A DNA stretch of 64,000 bases from positions 248,001 through 312,000 of the forward strand of contig NBIV01000025.1 of the NCBI GenBank assembly GCA_003194525.1, read 5' to 3'. Below the pieces are notes generated by a model, which was not told the origin of the DNA, ran no database searches, and saw only the letters and a list, made by a program, of their open reading frames with translations. Position numbers and translations under genes: made by a program. Below, in pieces: positions 33,400 through 42,890 of the stretch (position 1 is the stretch's first letter; each line of letters opens with the position of its first letter). The stretch comes from Gracilariopsis chorda (taxonomy: Eukaryota; Rhodophyta; Florideophyceae; Gracilariales; Gracilariaceae).

Positions 33400-35299
33400 C
33401 GTTTCCGCACCGTAGATGGTCAGTAGTTTGAGGGAGGCCTTCCTCAAGAAGAAATTTCTGGCTGAAGAAGGCGAGTAGAGACGAGCACTGTGCGAGTCCT
33501 TAAACTCTTCATTGGTTCTGGGCTCTCATTTGTTTGCGAAGATCTTCCTTCACTGCGAGCCTTCGGATACACGTACTCTGTGGTTGCTGCATCTATCGAT
33601 GTTCCTGCAGAAAATAAGGGCTCTAAATCGTAGCGTGATGCAAGCACTGGCCGACGATAACACAGTCAACTCTTACATTCTGTTAGAAGTGCAAAAATAA
33701 CTCACATAAATGGGTGGCACATTGGCATCTCTATCCACGTAGGGTCTTCCGACACCCATGGGACAGCTACCGAAACTGCACGCTCTACCTCGGTCTCCAC
33801 AAGAAATCCAGTCGGAGCGGCAAGAAACTGTGCAAGCTGCCCTCGCTCTTTTCAATGGGCTCCAGCGTCTGGCGTTCCATACAGTAGTCAAGGCCATGGT
33901 GCCTGCCATGTTTGCAGAGAGTCTGCATGGTCTTGGTGGTCCGTCTACAGCAACCCAACCCACCACTCGCATCTTCTTCTTGGAGGCTCCGGGTGAACTG
34001 GCAATAACGAAATCTCCAAGGCCATTCAGGCCACGTTACGCCTTTGTGGCAAGTCTGTCCTTATGGTTGCCAAATCTGCTGTAGCAACCATAATGATTAA
34101 GGGAGATCAAAACCGCCCACTAAGTGTTCAGTGTTCCAATCCTAGCGACCGCTGAGAGCACTTCCAACATCACAGTCAACTCTCCCCTGCCCAATCAGAT
34201 GAAAACTGTCGAACTCAATATCTGGAACAAGATTGTAATGTGTCATAGCTTCTTCGTCAAAGCCGTAGACCGCACTGTCCGTGGCATAAAGTGCTCGTAG
34301 CGTCCGTTTGGAGGCATACTTGTATTTTTATTTGGCGACTTTCGGCAGATTCTTTCCGTCGTTCGTGGTGGGTCTCAATCACTGATTATCAACGCATGCA
34401 TCAAACGCTCTAATCGCTTCCCCCACTTTTACACCTTGAGACTCACTGAAAAAATGCGACTCTATGAGCTCCAATAACACCTTACAGCGACACAGAAGGC
34501 ATTGCAGTTCCCAGATAATCTCTTCCAAATTAGAGAGAGATGCTTTCCAGTGAATGTCCCCCCAAAACCCCCCTTTACCCTGCCAGAGCCTCTAAAATTT
34601 GTCGAGTCGTTCCACACCAGGGTCTGTCACGTATTTGATGGTATATCGCAAAGGTACGTAGATGCAGTTTGGCTAACGTCAACCATGATTAGAACTGCAC
34701 AACTTTTAGTGGGTACCAGAGCTCATCAACAATGTAGGCCTCATGATAACTGGAGCGTAATGCATTTTCATCAGTGCGGACAAAGTGGGCGACAAGGACG
34801 GTGCTGCACTGCCCCACGCTGTCCAGATGCTCTCACTGCCGGGTCAGCGCTGCCCGTCTACGGCCCCAAACGTAAAACGAGCTTTGTGGATACGCTTCTT
34901 AGCAATGGATCCTCAAATGGCCACATCTATGGTGCCATCTATACCGTAGAGGACATGCAAAGCAACGTATTGTTCCTTCGACTCGCTTCTGGAGTAAATC
35001 GTGCCAACGAACTATGCCTTGAATGCATGCCATTTAGAAGTGGAGAGGACACCTTTCTAGTTCCCAATTTCACTCTAATCCAGTTGCCCATACGTTTCTG
35101 TTTTGCCATCACTACCAATAATGCAAAGGGTCCGTCGTATAGTGGCCACATCCGACTGGATTTGCGTGATGGTTGCTTGAGGCGTGGCCAGCTGTATGCC
35201 ACGTTTTCTCGGACGACCAACCCATCCAGCATCGTGGCATGTCCCCTTGCCGGTACCATGGCTACCGCTGATGTAATATACCCCGAAGTTATTTCGTAG
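33400..35299 (+). pseudogene. H1: Pif1-like helicase remnant
   Basis: SHLFAKIFLHCEPSDTRTLW (33525-33585) is the typical linker before the helicase. The nucleotide-binding loop should follow FFLEAPG near 33980, but a frameshift removes the G-x-G-K-T Walker A. From 34502 a 265-codon frame covers the C-terminal half, including the N-G-A-x-Y step and a final block corresponding to G-x-x-L-D-L-R and G-Q-L-Y-x-x-F-S-R. In this copy the motif VI Arg is kept (CGG at 35210-35212). Translocation along DNA during rolling-circle transposition would be its role in an active element. Confidence 0.85.
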
Positions 35300-35463
35300 A
35301 GAAACTTGATAGGTTTGAGTAAGCATCGTGTTCTTTTCTTTCAACTTTATCTTTTATATTTCCCTCTTACTCCCCAAAAATACTTGTACTGTACAAACCC
35401 ATTATCCAAAAAACGCTACCCACATACTCTTCTTACCCAAAGGTTTATTTCCCTACTTAACAG

Positions 35464-35474
35464 GTGCAAAGCAC
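35464..35474 (+). repeat. H1 3' subterminal hairpin (weakened)
   Basis: GTGC-AAA-GCAC; the other copies have a six-base stem GCGTGC-GAA-GCACGC. Loss of pairing on one arm fits decay. Confidence 0.6.
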
Positions 35475-35747
35475 GCAATAGAGTCAGTTGGCTCACCATC
35501 CCCCCTTACTAAAGACAATGATTGTCCGTCTGTATGTCTGTGTGTCAGCTAACGCCCACTCATTGGCTGAAAAATCGCCAAGGAGGCTGCCAAGTGGAAA
35601 CGTGGCACTTTATGCGCTCCAAGAGGCATCTTGCACCGCATAGTCCGACACGTTTCCACCTGGCGCCTTTTGCACGCCACAGTAGCCTAGCCGTTTCACC
35701 ATAGTAGCCCACCAGCTACACTGCAGTAACCGAGCCGTTGCAGTGCA

Positions 35748-35793
35748 GTGCACATGACCGTTTTAAGTACTATTTTTCAACGGTCATGTGCAC
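35748..35793 (+). repeat. 15-bp inverted repeat in the 5' part of H2
   Basis: GTGCACATGACCGTT (35748-35762) pairs perfectly with AACGGTCATGTGCAC (35779-35793) around a 16-base loop. The same structure is kept in H3 and H4 and, imperfectly, in H1 and H5, just before the minisatellite position. Confidence 0.85.
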
Positions 35794-35816
35794 CAATCGC
35801 ATTGCACGCTACACTA

Positions 35817-36645
35817 CACCATGGTTATGCACACCAATAAAATGGCACTACAATAAAGCGTGCCATGTCATTCACCATGGTTATGCACACCAATAAAATA
35901 GCACTACACTAAAGCGTGCCATGTCGTACACCATGGTTATGCACACCAATAAAGTGGCACTAAGATAAAGCGTGCCATGTCATTCACCATGGTTATGCAC
36001 ACCAATAAAGTTGCACTAAAATAAAGCGTGCCGTGTCATTCACGATGGGTAACTCGCACTACAATAAAGCGTGCCATTTTAACTACCATGGTTATGCACA
36101 CCAATAAAGTTGCACTACACTAAAGCGTGCCATGTCATTCACCATTGTTATGCACACCAATAAAATGCCACTACAATAAAGCGTGCCCTGTCATTCACCA
36201 TGGTTATGCACACCAATAACGTGGCACTACAATAAAGCGTGCCATGTAATTCACCATGGGTAACTGGCACCTCAATAAAGCGTGCCAATTTAACTACCAT
36301 GGTTATGCACACCAATAAAGTTGCACTACACTAAAGCGTGCCATATTATTCACCATTGTTATGCACACCAATAAAGTGGCATTGAAATAAAGCGTGCCAT
36401 GTCATTCACCATGGTTATGCACACCAATAACGTGGCACTACAATAAAGCGTGCCATGTAATTCACCATGGTTGAATGGCACTACAATAAAGCGTGCCATG
36501 TTATTCACCAATAACGTGGCACAATAATAAACTGCGCCATGTCATTCATCATGGTTAAATGGCACTACAATAAAGTGTGCCATTTTAATTACCATGGTTA
36601 TGCAAACCAGTAAAATGGCACTACACAAAAGCGTGCCATGTCATT
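35817..36645 (+). repeat. Minisatellite, about 16 units of 56 or 42 bp
   Basis: Units begin CACCATGGTTATGCACACC and contain ATGGCAC...GTGCCAT arms around an AT-rich loop (ACTACAATAAAGC type), so every unit can form a hairpin; ACCATGGT is a further palindrome. Full units are 56 bases; short units of about 42 lack the TATGCACACCAATAA part. Two runs of four units (from about 36084 and 36296) share the same order of variants, pointing to a higher-order duplication of about 211 bases. Confidence 0.92.
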
Positions 36646-37500
36646 CGGGGGCTGAGCGCTCCTCTTTCTTTTGCTTTAGTTACTCTACAAATGAAAGATT
36701 GCTCGACATAAGTATACACGCATTTACTTGCCGGCACGTCTATACTCCTCTAAACCATAGAGCAGTACGCAGTGATCTCTTAACCAACGCTCCACATAAC
36801 CATGCTCTACACGACGATGCCATGCGCGAAAATGGTAAGAAGAACAAGGCTATGTGTAATGACGATGCGCAACGATTCTAGGCACGACGATGCTCTACAA
36901 TGCTGCAGTATACGCGAAGGTTTTACTTCCGCACGGTAGCATAGTTTACTGTATAATTGCCACACGCAATGCTGCCTTCTACTATGCTCCGCGCAACCAA
37001 GCTATGCTTGACCATGTTCTACATGAAGACATTATGTGACATAGTGGAATGCGCGACGATTCTACTTCCGTTTACGAAGCAATGCTCTACAGCTTCATCT
37101 TGAAAGCTCGATACCCTAGAAGGCACAATACCTGAGCAGCACGCCATGTTACCCCAAATGAGGTTCTGCACAGAAATGCTTGACGATGCTAGACGCCACG
37201 ATGATGGGCGTGACAATCCTAAGCGCATCGACGCTAGGATCGACGATGCTACGCGCCATCATACTAGACGCCATGATTCGAGGGGTGACAATGCTAGGTG
37301 TCAGTGTACAGTTTATGCTTAAATTCGATGCAATAGAAGCCACAATACCTTCTCACACGAGTCTAAAGAGGCTATCTGAGGCTCTGATGGCAATGCAAGG
37401 TATATTACAGGCGGCGCACAACTCTTTTCAATAATGCTATGTAAGAAAACGCTACGAACGACTATGATTTGCACGATGGTGGCACTTTCCTTCCAAATGC
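36646..37500 (+). repeat. Degenerate short-word repeat region of H2
   Basis: A stretch dominated by variants of GACGATGCTAGGCGC and CACGATGATG, especially 36780-36900 and 37170-37310. It recurs in H4 (41480-41980) and weakly in H5. It looks like an ancient tandem array of roughly ten-base words; no protein-coding sense. Confidence 0.6.
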
Positions 37501-37507
37501 TAAGATA

Positions 37508-37707
37508 TGCAGATCTCATCTACAAACTCGAAGCGTAGCGTGACACAGCAGCCTCTGCAGACTGCGTGCCGAGGAGGTGGGGCAGTCTGCACGCGGGGCG
37601 TGAAACGGCCGATCTCATCTACACGCCAGACGCGTAGTGTGACATAGCAGCCTCTGCAGACTGCGTGCCGAGGCGGTGGGGCAGTCTGCACGCGGGGCGT
37701 GAAACGC
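37508..37707 (+). repeat. 100-bp tandem duplication in H2
   Basis: GATCTCATCTAC...GGGGCGTGAAACG occurs twice in a row (from 37510 and 37610), each with a CTCTGCAGACTGCGTGCCGA core and GCAGTCTGCACGCGGGG arm that pair partly (TCTGCAGA, GCAGTCTGC). Related units lie in H4 (42186-42390) and, diverged, in H5 (about 43640-43960). Confidence 0.8.
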
Positions 37708-37799
37708 CCGCGTGCAGAGCACCGATTACCATTGCCTTCGATCATGCGTTGCATGACGGAGCTGAAAGCGCACTTTCTATGCACACACAATTTTATTTA

Positions 37800-38052
37800 T
37801 TTGGTAAATCAGACCCAGTTCCCACTACGTGTCTGTTTTGCCATCACTACCAATAAAGCACAGGTTCAGTCGTCTAATGGTCGCATCGGACTCGATTTGC
37901 GTGATCGCTGTTTCACGCATGGCCATCTGTACATCGCCTTTTCTCAGACCACCAACCAGACCAACATCGTGACCTGTCCCCCTGCCGGTAGCATCTCTAC
38001 CAAGAATGTAGTGTACCCCGAAGTTCTTTCGTTGACGAACTTGATAGCTTGA
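37800..38052 (+). pseudogene. H2: C-terminal helicase fragment
   Basis: About 75 codons matching the end of the Helitron helicase: VCFAITTNKA, then GRIGLDLRDRC and HGHLYIAFSQTTN. The last motif has Gln (CAG, 37945-37947) in place of the motif VI Arg. The coding part ends in the shared VVYPEVLS tail, then runs on a few codons to a TGA. Kept probably because it lies close to the 3' terminus needed for mobilisation. Confidence 0.85.
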
Positions 38053-38194
38053 AGTGAACCTCTTCTTCTTTCTTTCATTTTTTCTTTTCTTCTCTCTTCT
38101 TACTCCCCAAAAATACTTGCATTCTACAAACAAACTACCTAAAACACGCTACCCGAATACTCTTTTCACTCTAATGCTTCTTTCACTGCTTAAC

Positions 38195-38224
38195 GCGTGC
38201 GAAGCACGCAATGGAGCCACTTGT
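38195..38224 (+). repeat. H2 3' terminus: hairpin plus CTTGT
   Basis: GCGTGC (38195-38200), GAA, GCACGC (38204-38209), then ten bases and CTTGT. A short hairpin close to the 3' end is the hallmark of Helitron termini; canonical elements end CTRR, so CTTG is a variant. Confidence 0.75.
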
Positions 38225-38476
38225 CCCCCCACTTATACTAAAGCGGAAGTTTGTTTGTCTGTCTGTCTGTCTGTCAGCAAACGCTCACTCATTGGCTGCA
38301 AAATCGGAAAGGAGGCTTCCATGTGGAAACGTGGCATTTTATGTGCTCCAAGAGGCATCTTGCGCCGCGTAATGCGACACGTTTCCATCTGGCGCCTTTT
38401 GCACGCCACGGTAGCCTAGCCATTTGACCGAAGTAGCCCACCCGTTACACTACAGTAACCGAGCCGTTGCAGTGCA

Positions 38477-38522
38477 GTGCACATGACCGTTCTAATTACT
38501 ATTTTTCAACGGTCATGTACAC
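38477..38522 (+). repeat. Inverted repeat in the 5' part of H3
   Basis: GTGCACATGACCGTT and AACGGTCATGTACAC with a 16-base loop; one mismatch relative to H2. Confidence 0.8.
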
Positions 38523-39098
38523 CAATCGCATTGCACGCTATACAAAAGCGTGCAATGCACTCGCCCACTGAGCGCTCGCGTTCTCCTTCGCTGTGGGTAA
38601 CCTACGGAGTGGGTTCTAGCACTCTTGGCGAGTCAGGACGTCTGAAAAAGGTACGCTGGCGGTACCGGCGGGATCTTTTAAGTTTAACTTTCTCATCAAA
38701 TAACGCGTTCGTCATCCAGATTTAATTGGTTCGGCTACTATTGCTGGGTGGCGTTCACGTGAGGTACGATACCTTCCTACAAAACGTGCTTTGCACGGAA
38801 GGAGTAGCCCTTGAAGAGTCTAGAGAGGGGACAACAGAGTACGAGTCGAGCAACAGCGGCTCTGTCTGGATCTAAGGAACTGTTAAAGGGAAACGGTCTT
38901 CGGACTAAAGTACGTCCAGCACAGAGTTGCCTAGCGATTTTGGGATTGTAAATCTTGCAGTCCCGGCAAACTCTCCAGGCACGGCCCCCTGTTTACTCTG
39001 TACAGGTCAGTTCTCAATCTAGGCGGTTTTTTTGTGGTCAACATATTCTATCTTTGCTGCAACGATCCAAAACTTCGGTGCTAGGTGCATAAAAGGGT

Positions 39099-40592
39099 TT
39101 GGCAGCCTGTAGCACAATTATTCTCGACCATATCATTTTTTCTTTTTTCTTTCTTTTCTTCTTTTGGTGTGCCGGTCTTTGGACAGTTTGTCTTTTGTGT
39201 GGAGTGCTTAAGTTCTTTTTACAATGCCTCCAACTTAGCCCAGTGCTTTACGCGATCCCAGACGTGAGCAGAACCGTCAACGTACTGCTGCAAGACGTCG
39301 AGCAGAGTCCAGTGAGCAACAAGCAGAGAGGACATGTCGTGATAGAGAGTGAGCAGCCATACGGAGGGCAAATGAAACTGAGGAACAGCGTGAAGCACGA
39401 AGAGCAGCTAGTAGGGAACGTACGCGAAGAAGAAGGGCTAGACCTTCTGCCGCGCACACTGATGACGTTCGTAAGGCAGACCGTACAGCCACTGCTTCGG
39501 CACGAGTGGGACGAGATCGTAATGTGTCATCGCTTCTGCATCGAAGCCGTAGACCGCACTCTCCGTACCATAACGCGCTCGCAGCTCCCCTTTGGAGGCA
39601 AGTTCGTATTGCTTTCTGGCGACTTTTGGCAGATTCTCCCCGTTGTTCGTGGCGGCTCTCGATCAGTGAATGTCAACGCATGCATCAAACGCTCAAGTCT
39701 CTTTTCTCACTTTCGCACCTTGAGATTGACTGAGAACATGCGGCTTTCTGCGCTCCGTCGAGACCCCACAGCGACACAGGAGGCACTGCAGTTTCTAAAC
39801 ACCCTCTTGCAGATTGGAAAGGGCAGATTGCCAGGCACTGCCCCGCCAAAGCACCCCTTCACCCTGCCAGAGTCCGTACAATGTGTGGAGTCATTCTGCA
39901 CCATGGTCCGTATGGTCTTTCATGGTATCGCTCAAAGGTACATAGATGCGGATTGGCTAACGTCAACGGTGATTATAACCGCACGAAACTATCGCCTACC
40001 AGAGCTGAACGACTATGTAGGCCACATGATACCTCGAGCGTATCGCACGTATCTCAGTGCGGAAAAGGTGAGGGACGACGATGGTGCCGCGCTGCCGTAC
40101 CCTGTCGAGATGCTCAACACTTTGACTGCCGGGTCAGCGCTGCCGGACCACCGCCTAAAACTCAAAAAGGGCTTTGTGGTTATGCTTCTTCGCCACTTGG
40201 ATCCCTCAAACGGCCACGTCAATGGTGCCATCTATACCATAGAAGACATGCAAAGCAACGTACTGTTCCTTCGACTCACTTCTGGAGTAAATCGTGGCAA
40301 CGCACTATGCCTGCCGCGAATGCCCTGTAGACCTGGAGACCACAAATTTCCGGTTCCCAACTTCAATCGCACCCAGTTCCCAGTACGTGTCTGTTTTGCC
40401 ATCACTACCAGTAAGGCACAGGGTCAGTCGTATATTGGTCGCATTGGACTGGATTTGCGTGATGGCTGTTTCACGCATGGACAGCTGTACGTCGCCTTTT
40501 CTTGGACTACCAATCCGTCCAACATCGTAGCCTGTCTCCCTGCCGGTAGCACCTCTACCAATAATGTAGTGTACCCCGAAGTTCTTTCGTAG
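39099..40592 (+). CDS. H3: chimeric ORF, N-terminal extension joined to C-terminal helicase (497 aa)
   Basis: Residues 1 to about 125 correspond to the leader ORF of H1, and residues from about 135 to the C-terminal half of Pif1-like helicase: WDEI (137-140, Walker B position), CIEAVDRTLR, a GDFWQILPVV step, TLRLTENMR, NGAIYTIEDM, AITTSKAQGQSY and HGQLYVAFSW. Walker A and the whole Rep region are absent, and the motif VI Arg is Trp (TGG, 40503-40505), so it cannot be an active helicase. The junction near 39500 is in frame and the ORF has no stop in 497 codons, which is notable among decayed neighbours; selection or simple youth could explain it. Confidence 0.8.
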   Translation: MAACSTIILDHIIFSFFFLFFFWCAGLWTVCLLCGVLKFFLQCLQLSPVLYAIPDVSRTVNVLLQDVEQSPVSNKQRGHVVIESEQPYGGQMKLRNSVKHEEQLVGNVREEEGLDLLPRTLMTFVRQTVQPLLRHEWDEIVMCHRFCIEAVDRTLRTITRSQLPFGGKFVLLSGDFWQILPVVRGGSRSVNVNACIKRSSLFSHFRTLRLTENMRLSALRRDPTATQEALQFLNTLLQIGKGRLPGTAPPKHPFTLPESVQCVESFCTMVRMVFHGIAQRYIDADWLTSTVIITARNYRLPELNDYVGHMIPRAYRTYLSAEKVRDDDGAALPYPVEMLNTLTAGSALPDHRLKLKKGFVVMLLRHLDPSNGHVNGAIYTIEDMQSNVLFLRLTSGVNRGNALCLPRMPCRPGDHKFPVPNFNRTQFPVRVCFAITTSKAQGQSYIGRIGLDLRDGCFTHGQLYVAFSWTTNPSNIVACLPAGSTSTNNVVYPEVLS

Positions 40593-40752
40593 ACGAACTT
40601 GATAGCTTTAAGTAAACCTCTTCTTTTTCTTTCAATTTTTCCTTTTCTTCTCCCCTCTTACTCCCCAAAAGTCCTTGCATTCTACAAACAAATTACCCAA
40701 CATACGCTACCCAAATACTCCTTTCACTGTAATGCTTCTTTTACTCCTTCAC

Positions 40753-40782
40753 GCGTGCGAAGCACGCAATGGAGCCACTTGT
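40753..40782 (+). repeat. H3 3' terminus: hairpin plus CTTGT
   Basis: GCGTGC-GAA-GCACGC at 40753-40767 followed by AATGGAGCCA and CTTGT, identical to H2. Confidence 0.75.
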
Positions 40783-41081
40783 CCCCCCTTACTAAAGACA
40801 ATGTTTGTCCGTCTGTGTGTCTGTGTGTCAGCTAACGCCCACTCATTGGTTGAAAAATCGCCAAGTAGGCTGCCAAGTTGAAACGTGGCACTTTATGCGC
40901 TCCAAGAGGCTTCTTGCACCGCATAATGCGACACGTTTACACCTGGCGCCTTTTGCACGCCATCTTGCACCGCATAGTCCGACACGTTTCCACCTGGCGC
41001 CTTTTGCACGCCACAGTAGCCTAGCCGTTTGGCCAAAGTAGCCCACCCGTTACACTACAGTAACTGAGCCGTTGCAGTGCA

Positions 41082-41127
41082 GTGCACATGACCGTTTTAA
41101 TTACTATTTTTCAACGGTCATGTGCAC
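41082..41127 (+). repeat. 15-bp inverted repeat in the 5' part of H4
   Basis: GTGCACATGACCGTT (41082-41096) and AACGGTCATGTGCAC (41113-41127), a perfect stem as in H2. Confidence 0.85.
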
Positions 41128-41150
41128 CAATCGCATTGCACGCTCTACTA

Positions 41151-41318
41151 CACCATGGTTATGCAAACCAATGAAATGGCACTACAATAAAGCGTGCCAT
41201 GTCAATTACTATGGTTATGCACACCAATGAAATGGCACTACACTAAAGCGTGCCATGTCATTCACCATGGTTATGCACACCAATGAAATGGCACTACACT
41301 AAAGCGTGCCATGTCATT
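41151..41318 (+). repeat. Minisatellite, three 56-bp units
   Basis: Exactly 3 x 56 bases of the H2 minisatellite unit, with AATGAAATGGCAC in place of AATAAAATGGCAC. Copy-number difference to H2 (about 16) shows expansion or contraction after the copies separated. Confidence 0.9.
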
Positions 41319-42469
41319 TGCGCGCTGAGCGCTCCGCTTTTCTTTGATTTAGTTACCTTACAAATATGACATTGCTCGACATACATATACACGCATTTAC
41401 TTGCCGGCACGTCTATACTCTTCTAAATCATAGAGCAGTACACAGTAGTCTCTTAACCAACGCTCCACATAACCATGCTCTACACGATGATGTTAGGCGC
41501 GACAATGGTAAGAGGGAAAAGGCTATGCGTAATGATTCGATGCGCGACAATGCTAGGCACGACGATGATCTACGCTGCTGCGGTATAAGCGAAGGTTTTA
41601 GTTCCGCACGGTAGCATAGTTTACTGCATAATTCCCACAACCATTGCTGCCTTCTACGATGCTCCGTGCAACAAAGCTATGCTTGACCATGTTCTACATG
41701 AAGAATCTATGCGCCATAGTGGAATGTGCGACGATTGTACTTCCGTTTACCAAGCAATGCTCTACAGCTTCATCCTCAAAGCTCGAATCTGCAGAAGCCA
41801 CAATACCTCAGCAGCACGCCATGTTACCCTAAATGAGGTTCTGCTCAAGAATGGTCGACGATGCTAGACGCCATGATGCTGGACGTGACGTTCCTAAGCG
41901 CGACAATGCTAGGCATGACTATACTAGGCACTATGATACTATGCGCAATGATGCGAAGGGTGACGATGCTAGGTGTCTCGTTACAGATTCATGCTCAAAT
42001 TTTAATGCAATGGAAGCCACAATACCTTCTCACACGAGTCTGGAGAGTCTTTCTGATGCTCTGATAGCAGGCAAGGTATATTAAAGGCAGCAAGGGCACT
42101 CTTTTCAATAATGCTATGTACGAAAACGCTACAAACGACTATGTTTTGCACGATGGTGGCACTTTTCTTCCAACTTTTAAGATATACAGATCTCATCTAC
42201 ACGCCCGAAGCGTAGCGTGACATAGCAGCTTCTGCAGACTGCTTGCTGAGGCGATGGGGCAGTCTGCACGCGGGGCGTGAAACGCCCACGTGCAAAGCAT
42301 TCCATTGCCATAACAGCATCTACGAACTGCTTGCGACGGCGGTGGGGTGCTCTGCACGCGGGCATGAAACGCCCGCTTGCAGAGCACGCTATTACCATTG
42401 CCTTCGATCATGCATTGCATGAGGAAGCTGAAAGCGCACTTTCTATGCACACACATTTTTACTTATTTA

Positions 42470-42700
42470 GTAAATCAGACCCACGTCCCAGTACGTGTCT
42501 GTTTTGCCATCAATACTAATAAAGCACAGGGCCAGTCGTATAGTGGTTGCATCGGAATGGATTTGCGTAATGGCTGTTTCACGCATGGACAGCTGTACGT
42601 CGCCTTTTCTTGGACTACCAATCCGTCCAACATCGTAGCCTGTCTCCCTGCCGGTAGCACCTCTACCAATAACGTAGTGTACGCCGAAGTTCTTTCGTAG
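42470..42700 (+). pseudogene. H4: C-terminal helicase fragment
   Basis: About 75 codons: VCFAINTNKAQGQSY, GMDLRNGC, HGQLYVAFSWTTN and the VVYAEVLS tail. The motif VI Arg is Trp (TGG, 42611-42613), as in H3, so H3 and H4 share this change. Confidence 0.85.
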
Positions 42701-42860
42701 ACGAACTTGATAGCTTTAAGTAAACCTCTTCTTTTTCTTTCAATTTTTTGTTTTTTTCTCCCCTCTTACTCCCCAAAAATACTTGCATTCTACAAACAAA
42801 TTACCTAAAACACGCTACCCAAATCCTCCTTTCACTCTAATGCTTCTCATACTCTTCAAC

Positions 42861-42890
42861 GCGTGCGAAGCACGCAATGGAGCTACTTGT
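42861..42890 (+). repeat. H4 3' terminus: hairpin plus CTTGT
   Basis: GCGTGC-GAA-GCACGC at 42861-42875, then AATGGAGCTA and CTTGT; the next element begins without any spacer. Confidence 0.75.

Larger units (their letters stand above)
29388..35491 (+). mobile_element. Helitron H1: long decayed copy with Rep and helicase regions
   Basis: The left edge is a TATAGTACAGCAGACG sequence equivalent to the TATACTAAAGCG start of H3 and H5. A GC-conserved 5' block (ACTCATTGGCTG from about 29443) is shared by all five copies. The interior carries, in order, a conserved leader ORF, a Helitron-type N-terminal domain, Rep and Pif1-like helicase remnants. The right edge is the hairpin GTGC-AAA-GCAC (35464-35474) followed by a CAGTTGG variant of the family terminus. 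It is the only copy retaining the whole gene order. Confidence 0.85.
35506..38224 (+). mobile_element. Helitron H2: non-autonomous copy with central minisatellite
   Basis: Starts TTACTAAAGACAATG (with a small GACAA/TTGTC inverted repeat) directly after H1 and ends CTTGT at 38220-38224. It keeps the shared 5' block, a 15-bp hairpin, a minisatellite, a degenerate CGACGATGCTA-rich stretch, a 100-bp duplication and only the last about 75 codons of helicase. It cannot encode its own transposition proteins. Confidence 0.82.
38234..40782 (+). mobile_element. Helitron H3: internally deleted copy with a long ORF
   Basis: Starts TATACTAAAGCGG nine bases after H2 ends, and ends CTTGT at 40778-40782. 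The 5' non-coding part (38234-39090) matches that of H1 (29390-30250). It has no minisatellite. The middle 3.5 kb present in H1 (N-terminal, Rep and the front half of helicase) is missing. Confidence 0.85.
40789..42890 (+). mobile_element. Helitron H4: non-autonomous copy
   Basis: Starts TTACTAAAGACAATG and ends CTTGT at 42886-42890. Same layout as H2 but with only three minisatellite units. A 51-base tandem duplication (about 40911-41012, ending in TTTTGCACGCC twice) lies in its 5' block. The only coding remnant is the helicase tail. Confidence 0.82.

Noticed and set aside
35817-36645. CRISPR-like array of short repeats
   Set aside because: Units are contiguous 56/42-base tandem copies without unique spacers, lie inside a eukaryotic Helitron and have no cas genes nearby.
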